From Cycas panzhihuaensis (taxonomy: Eukaryota > Cycadophyta): a stretch of 64,000 nucleotides of DNA. Below the pieces are notes generated by a model. The model worked only from the letters and a program-made list of their open reading frames with translations, made no database searches and was not told the origin of the DNA. Of the stretch, positions 10,473 through 23,202 are shown piece by piece (position 1 is the first letter of the stretch; each line of letters opens with the position of its first letter). The stretch spans positions 157,053,741-157,117,740 of the forward strand of contig CM041465.1 of NCBI GenBank assembly GCA_023213395.1, written 5' to 3'. The position numbers and the translations under genes are program-made.

Positions 10473-10769
10473 CAGTAACATAAATAGGTGCACCAGATCT
10501 AGCAGGTGGAAAACCCCTTTAGGGGATAAAGAAACCACCTCTAAAATAAGAATAATATTAAGATAATGATGATGAATATATATTGTAGCAGGTTGAGGAT
10601 CTCATCCTCCCTCTCTAACTAATCTGGACCTTCTACCTATGTACCAATGGAATATTATCTTCCTAATCTTCTAGCCAGCAAATATGTAAAAGATTCTAGA
10701 ATAAATCGTAGAGAAGTTTATTAATTTAGACAGTTGGCCAAATCACCTAACTTTTGTAATAATACAATA
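10473..10769 (-). repeat. Copia Z 5' LTR, fragment 2
   Basis: Noncoding sequence between the A target duplication and the LINE1 target duplication. Removing A and LINE1 joins it to 4532-4584 on the left and 17067 onward on the right, giving an LTR of roughly 400 bp. It could in part be the 3' LTR of copia B; the window does not include the second Z LTR needed to decide. Confidence 0.5.
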
Positions 10770-10924
10770 AACTTTTATAATAATATTTTTTTTATATAAG
10801 ATAAAATGAATTTATAGTGGGTTTGAGCAGGATCCCACAACCTATTACATCAAAAGAATTTTGTGCTACCAAGAGATATATGACTGTGACAGCCTCACGG
10901 TCTAGGCTAGAGAGCTAAATGCCG

Positions 10925-13900
10925 GGACAAGCCCCACGGCTAACTGTTATAGATCATATCCTTCTCTACCAGAACCATGAGATCCCTAAGGAAATCACTC
11001 TTCCACACTTGACCTTTCCTGTGCCTTGCTCCCCAGTTTGCCAAAAAGTCAGCTGGCTTGTTACCTTCTCTCAAAGTATGCCTTATATGAACTTCTGCCA
11101 GTCCCTTAATGAGCTCTTTGGCATCATTGAAAACGGACTGGAATTTCCAGTCTGGACGGGCCTCAACTCTCAATGTATTTAGCACCACCTCTGAATCCCT
11201 CTCTATTACCAAACGCTAAGTATTTCCTTCAACTGCTAGGTCTAGGGCTTTCAGCATAGCATGCATTTCTGCATAATGGTTTGTCTAGCATTCATAGTAA
11301 TCCGCAAAAGCCCAAATTGGGGAACTAGAGTAATCCCTACAAATACCCCCTCCTCCAGCTTCCCCGGGGTTCCCTTTAGCTGCTCCATCAAAGTTAACTT
11401 TGATCTAGTGCTCCTCAAGAGGCTACTAACTGCTACATCTGGGCCTTACAGCCTCAAATATAGGTTGTATACCCCATTTACTTAGAATCCTACTCTCCGG
11501 CATGGAAATATACTTTTCATTCACATTTCTAACATTTTCCCTAATGTCCGTACATATTCTGTTGAAAATGGCAATCTGGTCCATCTGTTTTCCCTGAAAA
11601 ATTCTCTGATTCCTCTCTTTCCATATATTCCAAGCTAATATAGGGAGCGTACTTTTCCAAATGCAGCTCAGTGTTTTGCTTCTGAAAGGGCTAAACCAGG
11701 CGAGCCATAAATCAATGGTTTTTTTAGAAAATGTCCAGCAAACCTCTAGTTTTCCAAGCAACATCCTCTAGACCTCCCTAGTGAAGGAACACCCAATGAA
11801 GATGTGGTCCATGGATTCCTCCTCTGAGCAACATAAAGTGCATCTGTTTGCCAGCATAAAACCTCTCTTATTAAGATTATCTATAGTGAGGATTTTATTC
11901 ATGAGGCAGATCCACCAGAATATAACAATCTTAGGAATGATAGGAAGCCTCCAGACGCCTTCCAGGGTTGGACTTCTCTGATCCCCTCTAGTTAAACAAA
12001 GGAAATGGTATCCTTGTTTAACAGTGTAATCCCCAGACGAGCCCAAAGGCCACACAACTGTATCTGGCAAAGTCATTCTAGGGATGTAATTCTTACTAAG
12101 AATCCTTTTTAACTTGTTAAGGCCCTCTTGCAGTCCTACTCCTTGAATTTCCTCAAGAGACTTCCAACTCCTATTTTTGCCACTCCCGGACCAATAATCC
12201 TTAATATGAATGCCATATTTCCTAACACAGGGATCCATAATAGGTACCAGGTCTGGGAAGTCCTTAAGCGCTTTGTCGCAGCACCATACATCCTCCCAGA
12301 ACCTAATAGAGTTACCATCTTTAAATCTCCATTTCAAGCCATTCCTTATGGCTCTCCATGCTTTAAAAATGCTTCTCCAAACTGTAGAACTGACCTACGA
12401 AGCCTCCTTCTCTAAAAGAGAACCCCCTTGAATGTATTTTCTAGACAGAATCTTCTCCCAAAGTCTCTCACCCCCTTTAAATAACCGCCATCCCAACTTT
12501 GCCCCTAGAGTAGCGTTGAATGGAAAAAACCTTCTCAGGTTGATGCCACTGGCCCATTTCGGGGTGTAGACTTTATTCTAGCGTACCATATATATTCTGT
12601 CTTTGTTCTCCATCCCTGACTATAGGAATCTCTTCTAGATAGATTCAATAATATTTGATATGCCTACCAGAACACTGAATATGGACATCCAAAATACAGG
12701 AATGCTCTGCAGTGTTAAAGCGACTAGCTGGAGTTTTCCAGCTAGACTTAAGAGGGCACCTTTCCAGCCCGCCAGCTTCCTTAGCATCTGGTCGATGAGG
12801 GGGTTCCACATGTCCTTAGTCATCCTCCCTACAAAGAGAGGCAGACCAAGGTAGATTGTGGGAAGCTTTTTAATGCTCATCTGAAGGATTCTACTTATCC
12901 TACCTTGAATATGGCCCGGGGTATTTATAAAGAAGACATTACTCTTGCTCAAGTTTATCTTTTGGTTCGTGGCCTCCTCAAAGTGGCCCAAGATCTCTTT
13001 AAATTTGGAGGCCTCCCTTAAAGTAGCGTTCCCTAAGAAGATATTGCCATCCACAAATTGATGATGGACCACATTATCCACTCCAGATGTCAGCTTTATA
13101 CCTTTTAAGGCCCCCTATCTTCTGACAGACTCTAAGGTTCTACCCAGAAGCTCAGCCGTCATAATATACAAGAAGGGAGAGAGAGGGTCACCTTGCCTCA
13201 ACCCCCTAAATCCCAGAAAAAACCTGGAGGAAGAGCCATTTATGATGACAGAGAATTGCGGATTACCAATGCATAGTTTTATCCATGATTGCTAAGTCTC
13301 CCCAAAACCAAAAGCTCCAAGGCATTCTAACAAACAGTCCCAGGAAACCCTATCAATGGCCTTCATGAGGTCAATCTTGATAAGCATCACATGCTCTTTC
13401 CTTACCGTAGCTGAATGAATTGTTTCGTGGACAACAATATAGCCATCATATATCTGCCTGCCCTGAAGAAAACCATCTTGATTCTGGGAAATGATATTTG
13501 GCATAATTTTCTTCACTCTATTCACCAGAACCTTAGTTATGATTTTGTATTTAACATTGTAGAGGCTAATGGGGCGGAATTCCTCCATCCTTTTTGCCCC
13601 ATCTTTTTTGGGGATAAGGACAAGGAATGTGGTCTACCACTCTTGCAAAATCTTTCTGTTCACTTGAAACTCCTTCATTGCTTCCATAAGATCCCCCTTA
13701 ATAATGTCCCAGAATTCTTGAAAAAACCCCAGAGGAAAACCATCGGGGCCTGGGGCTTTATCTTTCTTCATACCGAATAGCGCCTCCCTGATCTCATCCT
13801 GAGTGAATGGGGCTATAAGCTGGGCATTCTGCTCTTCATTCACGAAGCAGGGAATATTGTTCAGGAAGTCATTCCTCCTATCCTCATCCTCGCCTAGCGG

Positions 13901-15147
13901 TTTAGTGAATAGATCCTTGAAATAATTGCAAGCTAGCTCCTTCATGCCCTCAGCCGAGCTAACAACAAATCCATCATCCTTTTGAAGACTATTGATTCTG
14001 TTGTTCGCTCTATGTTTTGCGGTGGTCATATGGAAAAATCTAGTATTTCTATCGCCTTCGGCCAACCAGAGTACCCTAGATTTTTGTCTCTTATGAATCT
14101 CCTCTCTATTGAGGATCTCCTCCATAGTCTCGGTGAACTCCTTCTCAGCCTTGTCCAGCTCCGCTGATCTACCCAACTGCTCAATTTGTTCCTCTATGCC
14201 TTTCAGGTCCTAGATAGTTTTGTCCTTTTGTTCATTTATGTTTTGAAAGACTTCCTTGTTCCAAACCTTTACTGGTCTTTTGACCCAGTCCAGCTTCTTT
14301 GAAAATCTATACATAGCATGTCCTTTAATATCAACACCCCACCATTCCTTAATTCTTTTCTGTAGGTCTGGATGGCGAAGCCACATTAATTCAAATCTGA
14401 AGGGGGCCCTAATAAATTTTTCAGGATCTGAAAATTGCTTCAAGAGGGGCGAGTGGTCAGAGCTGATCCTCGGTAAAGCCTCTAAGGCAAAGTCAGAGAA
14501 GCACCTCATCCAATCATAGTTGACCCGGCCACATCGATTTGAATAAGGCTATCCCCTAGCCTCTTATTGGACCAGGTGAAGGATGCCCCCCTGAGGTTGA
14601 CATCTTCCAACCCCCCCTGTTGCAGAAAGTCGCTAAACTCGGTCATACTAGTGGTCCATCCCCCGGTGCCTCCTCTCTTATCTCCAGGGGATAAAGTCGA
14701 GTTAAAATCACCTGCCAGCAACCAAGGGAGTCGGCAATCCCTGTGTGCCTCAATCAGTCTATCCCAAAGCCTCTTTCTGGCTACCTGAAGAATTGGAGCA
14801 TAGACATTGGTGGCAAGCCATGTGATGTTGTTGCTTTTGTTCGTTAATCAAATCCAAATAAAAGAATCCTCAATCAAAAAGATTTCTCCCGACCAGATAG
14901 ATGGGTTCCAAAGCACCATTAATCCCCTGCCTCCTTGGCCATAGTCTCTCTCTATGCCATCAGTATGCTTCCAAATTTTGTTTCTAATCTTTGATCTGTT
15001 CTCCTTGCACAGCTTAGTTTCTTGCAGAAATAACAAATCCAATTGATGTCTGATTCTCATGTCCTTAATAACTCTTTGCTTCGAAGGGGAATTCAAACCC
15101 CTAATATTCCATGACATAATTTTCATCGCTTCTTTCTCAGTTTCCAA
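10925..15147 (-). pseudogene. LINE1 ORF2: endonuclease, RT, zf-RVT, RNase H
   Basis: The start MKIMSWNIRGLNSPSKQR begins the apurinic-like endonuclease (15126 down). It is followed by LLFLQETK, LAGDFNSTLSPGD, FTWSNKR and SDHSPLL (about 14450). The RT shows KAPGPDGFP, the RPISLYNVKYKI block at 13588-13540, GRQI, and QGDPL near 13190. The catalytic box reads QFVDGNIF near 13050 instead of F-x-DD, so the second catalytic Asp is Gly. A zf-RVT region follows with FWWICLMNKILT and CTLCCSEEESMDHIF (12337-11768). The C-terminal RNase H (11410-10940) retains NFDGAAKGNPGEAGGGG, AEMHAML, IERDSE and GNKPADFLANWG. Several stops and frameshifts separate the blocks. It would have acted as the target-primed reverse transcription enzyme. 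Confidence 0.9.
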
Positions 15148-16492
15148 ACCTTAGCGATCCCTTTTGGGGTTCTATACTCGTCTTTGGATCTCAGAATAGG
15201 TCCTTCAAGGAATGCTTCCTTTAGAGTTTTCTGGGTACCTAGATCCACCTGGGCAGCCGATTCTTTCTCCCTTTGCAGCTTAGAAGGTGGTCTCCCAAAC
15301 TTCTTCTCGGCTCCCACATCAGGCATCTTCTTTTGAGATAAAGACGGCCATGAGTGAATCAAGACCCGACCTTCCTAATTCCACTGACTCCTCGGTACCG
15401 TCAAGCCCCTGATTCGCTTCAACATCTGTGGGCAGATCTGCCACCAACACAGCCTTTTTATCCTTCTTTTCCTTCTGCCTTATAGGCTCATGCAGATCAG
15501 TATGGACCGGAGAACCTACTCCAGAAGAGGAGAGATCCCCCGATCCATTCACTCCAGCTGGGCACTCCTAAATCACAGGGGCCTGAGCCTCTTAATCGTC
15601 TTCCTCCAAGAGCGTGTCCTCCTCATTTGGTCCATGTTCAGGAAAGAGGCCTCCACGACCTCCATTGATGCTGGGCGTTCAGAACCTGCCCCTTTTTCTT
15701 GGGGGTTTGACTCTAGTGGATCTTCTTCTTTCTCGTCTTTTGAGGGCTGCACTCCCGGGCACTTTTGGGGCAGATGCCCCAAATTTTTGCAAGTTGAACA
15801 TCTAAAGTGGTCCATCTCGTAAACCAGTGGTTGAACCCAACTCTTATCTAGCAAATCCATCCAGATATCATCCAAGAGGGGCTTGTCTAATCTTGCCAGC
15901 GCACAAATTCTGGTATTTATGAGCCTACTCCTGTTCTTTGTTGTGGAGTCAACTGCTAATAGAGGGCCCACCACTTTTGCTATCCCTCTAAACACCTCAG
16001 GGTTCTAGTGGTAAAGGGGGAGGCCTGGGAGTTGGATCCATATGGGAGCTTGTCTAATTTTAAGGCTCGAGGGATCAAAATCCCTATGCCATTTCTCAAG
16101 AGAAAGGGCCTTTCTTCCGAACATCCATGGTGCCCCGATCGATTATCTTTGGACATGTCTTCATAAGAGGCAAATTTAAATAGCACACAGCCCTTGGGCA
16201 TGGCTATTACCTCCACACTGCTCGTTGTTTTCCATTTTGTCTTTGTCCAAGTTCTAATGGATTCCAGTCCCGGCCTGGGGCCTGAGAATCTACCAACAAG
16301 ATAATTCTCCCATAAATTTTTAATTTTTTCCACCAGAGCCAGTGGGATCTTCAGTCTTGCTTTATTATCCTCGAACACAGGTGTTAGGTCAAAGGATTCC
16401 TCCTCATTTATTTTCAAAGCATCCCGATAGGTTCTCCCCAAAGCCAGGTTAGGGTTCTGGTTCTGATTTAGAGGGGAATGATCTTTTTCCAT
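15123..16492 (-). pseudogene. LINE1 ORF1: nucleic-acid-binding protein with zinc knuckle
   Basis: The start at 16492 reads MEKDHSPLNQ. It is followed by a DUF4283-like block with VGRFSGPRPGLESIRTWTKT and AIPKGCV-type FKFASYED motifs. A frameshift near 15990 moves to another frame containing RSRLINTRICALARLDK and the zinc knuckle CSTCKNLGHLPQKC (C-x2-C-x4-H-x4-C). The C-terminal acidic and basic tail (15552-15123) lies in further shifted frames and includes KKFGRPPSK. ORF1 proteins of plant L1 elements bind the element RNA. The tail overlaps the ORF2 start by about 25 bp, so the two ORFs were closely coupled. Confidence 0.85.
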
Positions 16493-17049
16493 TTTTTAAA
16501 AAATTCAGAACAAAGGAAGAAAACTCCAAATAGGAAAACAGTGGCATACCATTTCATCTTCAAGCTTGCTTTCAAGGGGCTAACGTCTAAAATCCTTGCA
16601 GTATGCCTGACATCTCCCTTCAAAACCTCTTTAGCTCCACGTTTGGGTCTGATATGTAGTCTATTTGTGTGGCTATAGGACTCGCGTCCCTTCCCAAGCC
16701 TCTTCACGCCCGATAGTCCTACTGTATCGTGGCGGCTCGCATCTTCCAGAAGATCAAACCGGGGTTTCGAAAGGCCTGGCGTCCACATTTGAACAATGGA
16801 GACTCTAACCCGTTGCTTCTGAAAGTTTCCGGCTCTGGCACCTTTACTTGGCGGCCCGTCTACCTCCTAGGTGAACTCGTTTACATACTGCCTGACCTCT
16901 GTCTCAACATGAGCGAGGGGAAAGATAAACCTAATATCATCTTCAGAAGCCAGTCGGCCGGCCCTGTCTTTACCCTCCAAGGGATGCCATGGCATCCGTA
17001 GTCTTGTCGCTGTGTTTTCCGTCTCAGCCGCGTCGAACTCTAGCTGCAC
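16493..17049 (-). other. LINE1 5' untranslated region
   Basis: A GC-richer stretch between the right-hand target duplication and the ORF1 start, presumably the internal promoter region. Open frames on either strand (for example 16729-17001 plus) have no recognisable domain. Confidence 0.6.
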
Positions 17050-17066
17050 AACTTTTATAATAATAT

Positions 17067-17100
17067 AATTAAATATATAATAAAGGATAATATTAAGCAT
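17067..17100 (-). repeat. LTR fragment 3 at the Z/B junction
   Basis: AT-rich sequence between the LINE1 duplication and the last recognisable RNase H codons of copia B. It is either the 5' edge of the Z 5' LTR or the start of the B 3' LTR. Confidence 0.4.
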
Positions 17101-17104
17101 AATA

Positions 17105-18589
17105 CTAATAGTATAAAACTCCAAGTTTATCTCTAAATTTGTGGAACTTGATCTTTCTCAATGGCTTTGTGAATATATTAGTTGTTTGATCTTTAGTGTT
17201 GTAATATACCAACTTGATCTCACTTACATGAACTAATTTTCAAATAAAGTGATGTTGAGTTTCAATGTGTTTGGTTCTACCATGAAATACTAGATTCTGA
17301 GTCATCTAAATGGTGCTTTGATTATCATACCAAATCTTAGTTGACCCTTCTTATTCCATCTAAAGATCTTGAAGGAGTCGTTGTAACCATACTATTTCAC
17401 ATATCCCTGAAACCGCTGCATTATATTCCACATCTTTTGTTGATAGGGAAATCGTATTCTATTTCTTAGTGCTCCATGCTACAACTATTGAACCCAAACT
17501 AAAAGTATAACTTGAAGTAGATTTCTTGTCATCAATGTCACTTGCCCAATCTAAATTTGTATGCCTAGTTAATCTAAAATTTAGTGAAGGTTTATAATGT
17601 AACCCATATTTTGTTGTGCCCTTTAAGTACCATAATATCCATTTTACTACTTGTAAATTAGTGGACTTGGGATCTTGTATAAATCTAAACACTACATTGT
17701 CCACATGCATAATGTCTGGTCATGTTGAAGTTAGATAAATCAAACTACTAATTAATTGTCTATAGAGTATGGTATCCATAGGTGCAGGATCATCAAGTTT
17801 AGATAATTTGATTCCAACTTTAATAGATGTGGCTAGGGATTTACAATCATTCATCTTGAACTTTTGGAGTAAGTCCAATGTATACTTTCTTTGGGAAATA
17901 AAAATGCCATCTTCGTCTTGCCATACTTCCAAATCTAAGAAGTAATGTATCAAGCCCAAATCTATCATTTCAAACTCCTTACACATATCTTCCTGGAGTC
18001 TCCTTTGATCTTGATGTACAAATTTGGATCCAATTAGGTTCTTTCAAATCCTTAGTCTCTAAAATATTTGTTGATTCAAGAATACCATGCCCTGGGTACT
18101 TGTTTTAGTCCATAAAGTGCCTTTTTAAGTTTGTACATTTTGTCTTCTACCCCCCTGACTTTAAAACCTTGGTGTTGATAGACATAGATACCTTCTTCAA
18201 TGTAACCACTAAGAAATGTTTAACATCTATTTGATAAACATCCTATCTATTTTGTGTAGCCAAACTTAACATCATGTGAACAATTTCCATATGAGTGATA
18301 TGAGCAAATATTTCACTATAGTCTATGCCTTCTCTTTAGGTATATCCTTTGGTGACGAGTCTAGCCTTATGTTTATCAATTGATCCATCAGATCTGAACT
18401 TGGTTTTGTAGACCCATTTGGTAGCAATATCCTTTTTATTAGAAAGAAGGTCAACTAGTTCCCATATATCATTTTCACTATGGAGTTATATTCCTCCTCT
18501 ATTGTTTTTCTCTAATTATTATGTATATTAGCCTCGTCAAAGGTATGAGGCTCATGAGACTCCATGACTTGACTCACGAGGGCAAAATT
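17105..18589 (-). pseudogene. Copia B RT and RNase H remnant
   Basis: Reading right to left: the pre-RT linker (NFALVSQVMESHEPHTFDEA), a badly frameshifted RT front half, then a good block MCKEFEMIDLGLIHYFLDLEV (17986-17920) and SLIYLTST. The YVDD catalytic region just before that block appears deleted, since sequence from the fingers region runs straight to EDMCKEFEM. The connection and RNase H follow: IQDPKSTNLQVVKWILWYLKG, NLDWASDIDDKKSTSSYTF (17710-17459), a decayed Glu helix, then FHGRTKHIETQHHFI and TTNIFTKPLRKIKFHKFRDK near 17110-17170. No active enzyme is possible. Confidence 0.85.
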
Positions 18590-18593
18590 TTAT

Positions 18594-18929
18594 TGGAAAT
18601 AATCCCAATGTGATAAGTGCACCTGAGTGCTTAGGGCCCTTCAAAGCCACCTTTGAGGGCCCTTAGGGCACCTTGAGCCACTCAATAGCCGCCTGGACCT
18701 AATACCACTTTCTTGAGGTACATATTTCTATTAATTTTTTAATATATTTTGAATTTATATTGGTAAATGTGCAGCTAGGGTGATGGCGCTCGACGCCTCC
18801 CCAAAATTCATTATTTAAGGGATGGGAATACCTCCCAGGTGTTTATCAACACCGCCAATTATCAGAAATTGCCATTATACTCAAAATGCTCTCATTCTAA
18901 AGTCCTGCTCTGCTCTTCCAGCTCTATCA
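18594..18929 (+). repeat. 5' LTR of copia C
   Basis: Begins TGGAAATAATCCCAATGTG and ends GCTCTATCA; pairs with 27455-27789. Confidence 0.93.
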
Positions 18930-18931
18930 TT

Positions 18932-18943
18932 TGGTATCAAAGC
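18932..18943 (+). other. Primer-binding site of copia C
   Basis: TGGTATCAAAGC, one base from the initiator-Met PBS TGGTATCAGAGC, 2 bp inside the 5' LTR. Confidence 0.9.
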
Positions 18944-21900
18944 AAGGTTAGAGTTGATATTTTTGCTCGTACTAATTTAGCTTCTTATATATCTGGCAAA
19001 ATACCTACATATAACTGCTAGTTAAGATCCTAGCAAGCTCACCTATTCACTAGAGAAGATAGATTGGAGTTTCATCTATTGTGAAAGACGTTCTCTCACT
19101 CAGAAGTCTGCACTACAAACCTGTCATAGTTTACTAGGTTCTTTGTGTGTTTTTTTTCAATACAAATATATACATATATTTTATTTATTTGATATATTTT
19201 CGTAAATATATTTCAAAAATCTAGATTGTTTGATGCATTTGTGTGATCAGGCTAAACATAGATCCCGTTGAAAAGGCCTATACTCATATAGATCTAGGTT
19301 GTCTCTTGCTTCCATTGGCTTGTAATTCTGTCTTTCAACTTGAATGTTATCTCTTCCTCATGCAATACGGGTCATTCAGTTCCAAATCTCTATCATTTTA
19401 GCATTCTGGTTATCAACATTGGATAAACTGGAGTTTTACGATTTCGTTTTATATTCTGAACTTATTTCTATGCCTTGTTTTTTGGTAGTATACTAGTTTC
19501 CTCATTTGAAATCTTGTGGGAACTTGTTATCCTATGCAAGTTAGAGTGGTAGAGAGGTTTCTACAGATTGAACGTAGATTTGTGTTTGCCTGTCGAGAGT
19601 TCTTTGTTCTGCCTTCCTTCGTTTCCCATCATATGAGTGATATTTTTCAATGTTGTAGTTAGAATAGTTATAGTTTATCATTTCCTATTGTACTGTATCC
19701 ATAATGGTGGCATCATGTCAAGAAATATATGCATAAATCCATTATTTTTATTGGGCTTTGATTACCTATTTGAAATCTACCAAATAACAGTCTGACGATG
19801 GGCTGGTAAGTGGCTCCAAAGCCAATTGTTGCACAGTGTCCATCTGTGAAGACCTTTGTAGTATGTCGCCAAGGTTCCTATTTTCATCTTGTCAAGAAAT
19901 GAGTGATTTTTGAAACACCATAAGAAATCTGATAGCTCTCCGATAACAGGCTGTCCAGATCGGCGTTGATAAAACCCTTGGAAACCCAATCTTCGAGTGT
20001 TGATTGGAGTCGACAGTGCACTTATACGCATATCCTCCTCAGAGCTTCGGGCCCATTAATGGCTTCATGTACGTGACGTCTTATATGCTTATGTTACTGG
20101 CCTTCCTGTTAAGGAAATTATCTTGATTGATTTAGCTCATGTTTCTGCTGATCGGATATTTCTTAAGTTCCATTGGCGTCTGGCATCTTCCGTTGGCTTT
20201 CCCCTGTTGGTGTTCTGTTAGCGTCTTCCACTTCTGTTGGTGTCTTCTTTTTCAGTATTTGGATCTGGATAGTGTATTTGCCATTTCACTTGGTTTTGTA
20301 TGGCTCTTTTGATTATATAGAGTCATTTCTTTAGCCTTTGAAGGGTATAAGTATTATTGGATTGTTATTTCTTTTTTGTTGCAGTCCAGCCAACCGTTTT
20401 CACCCTCTTACATTAAATGCAATTCTTTATATGTAGATTTAATATTAATGCAAGTCCTCTTATTTGTGTCATGCAAATAAGGTTCTATCCTATATTTTTT
20501 TCAATTTTACGTTTCAAATGCTTTATGTTTGCATCTCTTACAACACAGACTGATTTCACTACACATTAGTATTTATTCCTTTTAAAATATTTACATGTAT
20601 TTGTATCTTTTATCCAAGGTTTACATCTCAGATATAATATATCTCCTTATGCAACCATCAGAGCTTGGAGACACTTGTCTTTGATATTACATATTTTAAA
20701 GTTTCTTGTCTTTTAAACTCGACGAGCGAGTTCACCCTCTTGGCAACGAAGGGGTTTATTCTCTGTTAGGTCTTAGGTTCAATCCCTGCCCCATCTACTC
20801 TCAGGTTCATACTCTAAGAGGGTTATTTTAACAATATAACTTTTTACCTTTTATTTTATTTTTAATTTTAAATTTTTTTTTTTTTAAACATAGAATTATT
20901 GGCGTTTGTTTTTGCCATAACCCCTCATTGGCTCATCGGTTTCAAATGAAACTAGCTTCATTAAATCAAAGTTTTTATGTAGATCAGTTTTGACTGGTGA
21001 TATGACCAATTTGGTGTAGATTTGACCCTATTTCAGTCGATTTAAAGTCAATCAGCCATTTTTTCTTAGCCTTTTTTCAATTTTTTACAAATTTACTTTT
21101 TGAACTAATTGTATTTTATTACCTGAAAACTATTTTCTATCAAAATTTGTTCTACATTGATCTAGCTCAACAAAATTCATTACCCATATTTTATTTTATT
21201 TTTTAGAATTTATTTTAACCATTATTTTAATCGTTGAAATTGACATTTTAGTGGTTTTTAACATTTTTACATAAAAGTACTTCTTATTATTTTTACTGTA
21301 ACTTTTCTGTTTGATATCCAAATTAAGTTACGTTAGTTTCATTAGGAAGCTGACTCATTCCCCTTCAAACTAACATAGTTTTTCATCCATTTTAAGGTGT
21401 TTTTAATTATTTTCAAATCCATTAAAGTTTAACTACTCAATATCCTCAATCTGTCATTTTTTGCATATTTTCATATAAAATTCTTCAAAAAATTTCAACC
21501 AAAAATATATTTAGTAGTTTTACAAAATATATTTGATCATTTCTTTAATACTTTCTAAAGTTTTATTAGCAATTTTGAGCTCCCTGCTCCTGTTAGGCCT
21601 CAAAAGGAGGTTTGTACCATTGAATCATTCAAATTTTTACTTATTGGAATTCGTTTTCAAAACTGTCAGTTCCATTAGATTCACATTTTATTAATCTATA
21701 TATATGTACAATTTCAAGATATTCTAACGTGGTTTCGTATAGTTTTCAAGCTGTCAAACCTGAGCATATAAGTACATCCTAATATGCTTGCCCTTCAATT
21801 TTTTTTTTTTTTTTAAGAAAATTCTATTTTATTTCTCATTGGTTGTTCATAATATATGTTCAAAGTTTCTATTTGACCTTCATATAAGTATTTTTAAGTT

Positions 21901-22616
21901 GTTTAGTAACAGAAGTTGTTCATAAAGTAACTAAAAATATACAGTAACAGAAATTATTCATAAAGCAACTAAAAATATACGTACATATATTTCATTTTTC
22001 AGCTATATATATCTTTTTCAAGGCAAAGTTTTTTTTATATACTAAAAAGAAAAGTCATTTTTTCTTGCATTGAAGTTTTATATTTACTCATTTGAGAAAT
22101 TAAAGGTTGAAAACTCTTTATATTTCAAGTTTATTTCAACTTTGTATAAGTGAAAAGGATCCTTGCTATATTCATCTTTTAGAGTTTACTTTAAACGCAT
22201 AATTATTGAAAGCTTTCTTATTTATCATTATACTTCAAAAGTGTATTTAAATTTTTATATCATAAGTGTGTCATTTATTTGAAAAGCATACATTTATTAA
22301 AAGTTTTTTTATTATTCATTATTATTGAAAAATATCATCTTTTTCTTGCACTTATAAAAATTGCATTTAATTTATTTTATTTTCAAAGACATATTTCATC
22401 CATTTAAAGAGTATTATATTTTTTGAAAAAAATAAGATTTTATTCATTTCAAAAGTTTATTATTTAGTTCATCTTGCTTAGAGCATATTATTTTACTTTC
22501 TAGTTTTTTCTTTATTATATCAAAGGAATTTTTTTTCTAAGCAAGACCACATTACTAATTAGTTTAATTTTCACATTAAATAAGATAATTCTAAATTAAA
22601 CCACCCTATTTTTCCA
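18944..22616 (+). other. Long leader of copia C, no identified gene
   Basis: About 3.7 kb of the 4.26-kb region between PBS and gag. Most is AT-rich and noncoding. The stretch 19620-20400 is clearly less AT-rich, has repeated GTTGGTGTCTTC-like motifs near 20160-20240, and allows overlapping open frames on the minus strand (84 codons at 20031-19777, and another of about 45). I do not recognise a protein there; it could be acquired sequence or ordinary leader. Confidence 0.5.
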
Positions 22617-23075
22617 GCCTTACAAGGGAAACGGTTAAGACCCCTAAAGTTACCACCCCGCACACGCTAATCGGCCTACTCATATTGGATGAGGACAGTC
22701 ATTAGCTATCAGGTGTAATCGGTGGCAGGCTGAAGTGTAGAACCTATTCATTTCATGGTGTTTAGAGACCAAGGCTAGACCTGGAGAGGGTGAGTGCCTT
22801 GGTTCGAGAACCTTCACCGTTAGATCTATCGTTAGGCATAAGTCTGGAGCAGGTGGACCAACAATTCAGGGGGTATCAAAGCCTTCTTAGCAGCCCGTGT
22901 ACTAAGGTATATAGAGTCTAGTGCTCACGTATTGGTATATTAGGTCCATATTTTTCCATTTGTGGGTAGGCGCCACTAGACAGAATAGCAACCGAAGGTT
23001 GCCCCAAGAGAAACTTAAAATTAGAGCCTAGTAGCCTTTATAGGTCCTAGTTCACTTGTTCAAAACTTTGGGATA
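22617..23075 (+). other. Conserved leader block of the B/C/E copia group
   Basis: A GC-richer block just upstream of the C gag start. It aligns, reversed, with 39130-39575 in B and 50745-51240 in E. Shared landmarks include the TCTATCGTTAGGCATAAG, GGTGGACCAACAA and GTAGGCGCCACTAGACAG-like stretches. It is noncoding in all three. By position it may hold packaging, dimerisation or translation signals; that role is inference. Confidence 0.65.
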
Positions 23076-23202
23076 TATTTGGAAATTTTTTTTTTTTCAT
23101 TTAAACATTTTTAAAATTTCTACATTCAAATATTATTTTTAATATTCACATTTAACCTTTTTTGATATTACATTTATCACATTTTAACAACTTTAGTTCA
23201 AA

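Larger units (their letters stand above)
10787..17049 (-). mobile_element. L1-type LINE (LINE1), near full length
   Basis: About 6.3 kb, flanked by a perfect 17-bp target duplication (AACTTTTATAATAATAT at 10770-10786 and 17050-17066). It ends in a short poly-T on the plus strand at its left (the 3' poly-A). The order from the 5' end (right) is: UTR, ORF1 with zinc knuckle, ORF2 with endonuclease, reverse transcriptase, zf-RVT and RNase H. This is the RNase H-bearing plant L1 type. Frameshifts, stops and loss of an RT catalytic Asp make it inactive. It inserted into an LTR at the Z/B junction. Confidence 0.92.
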
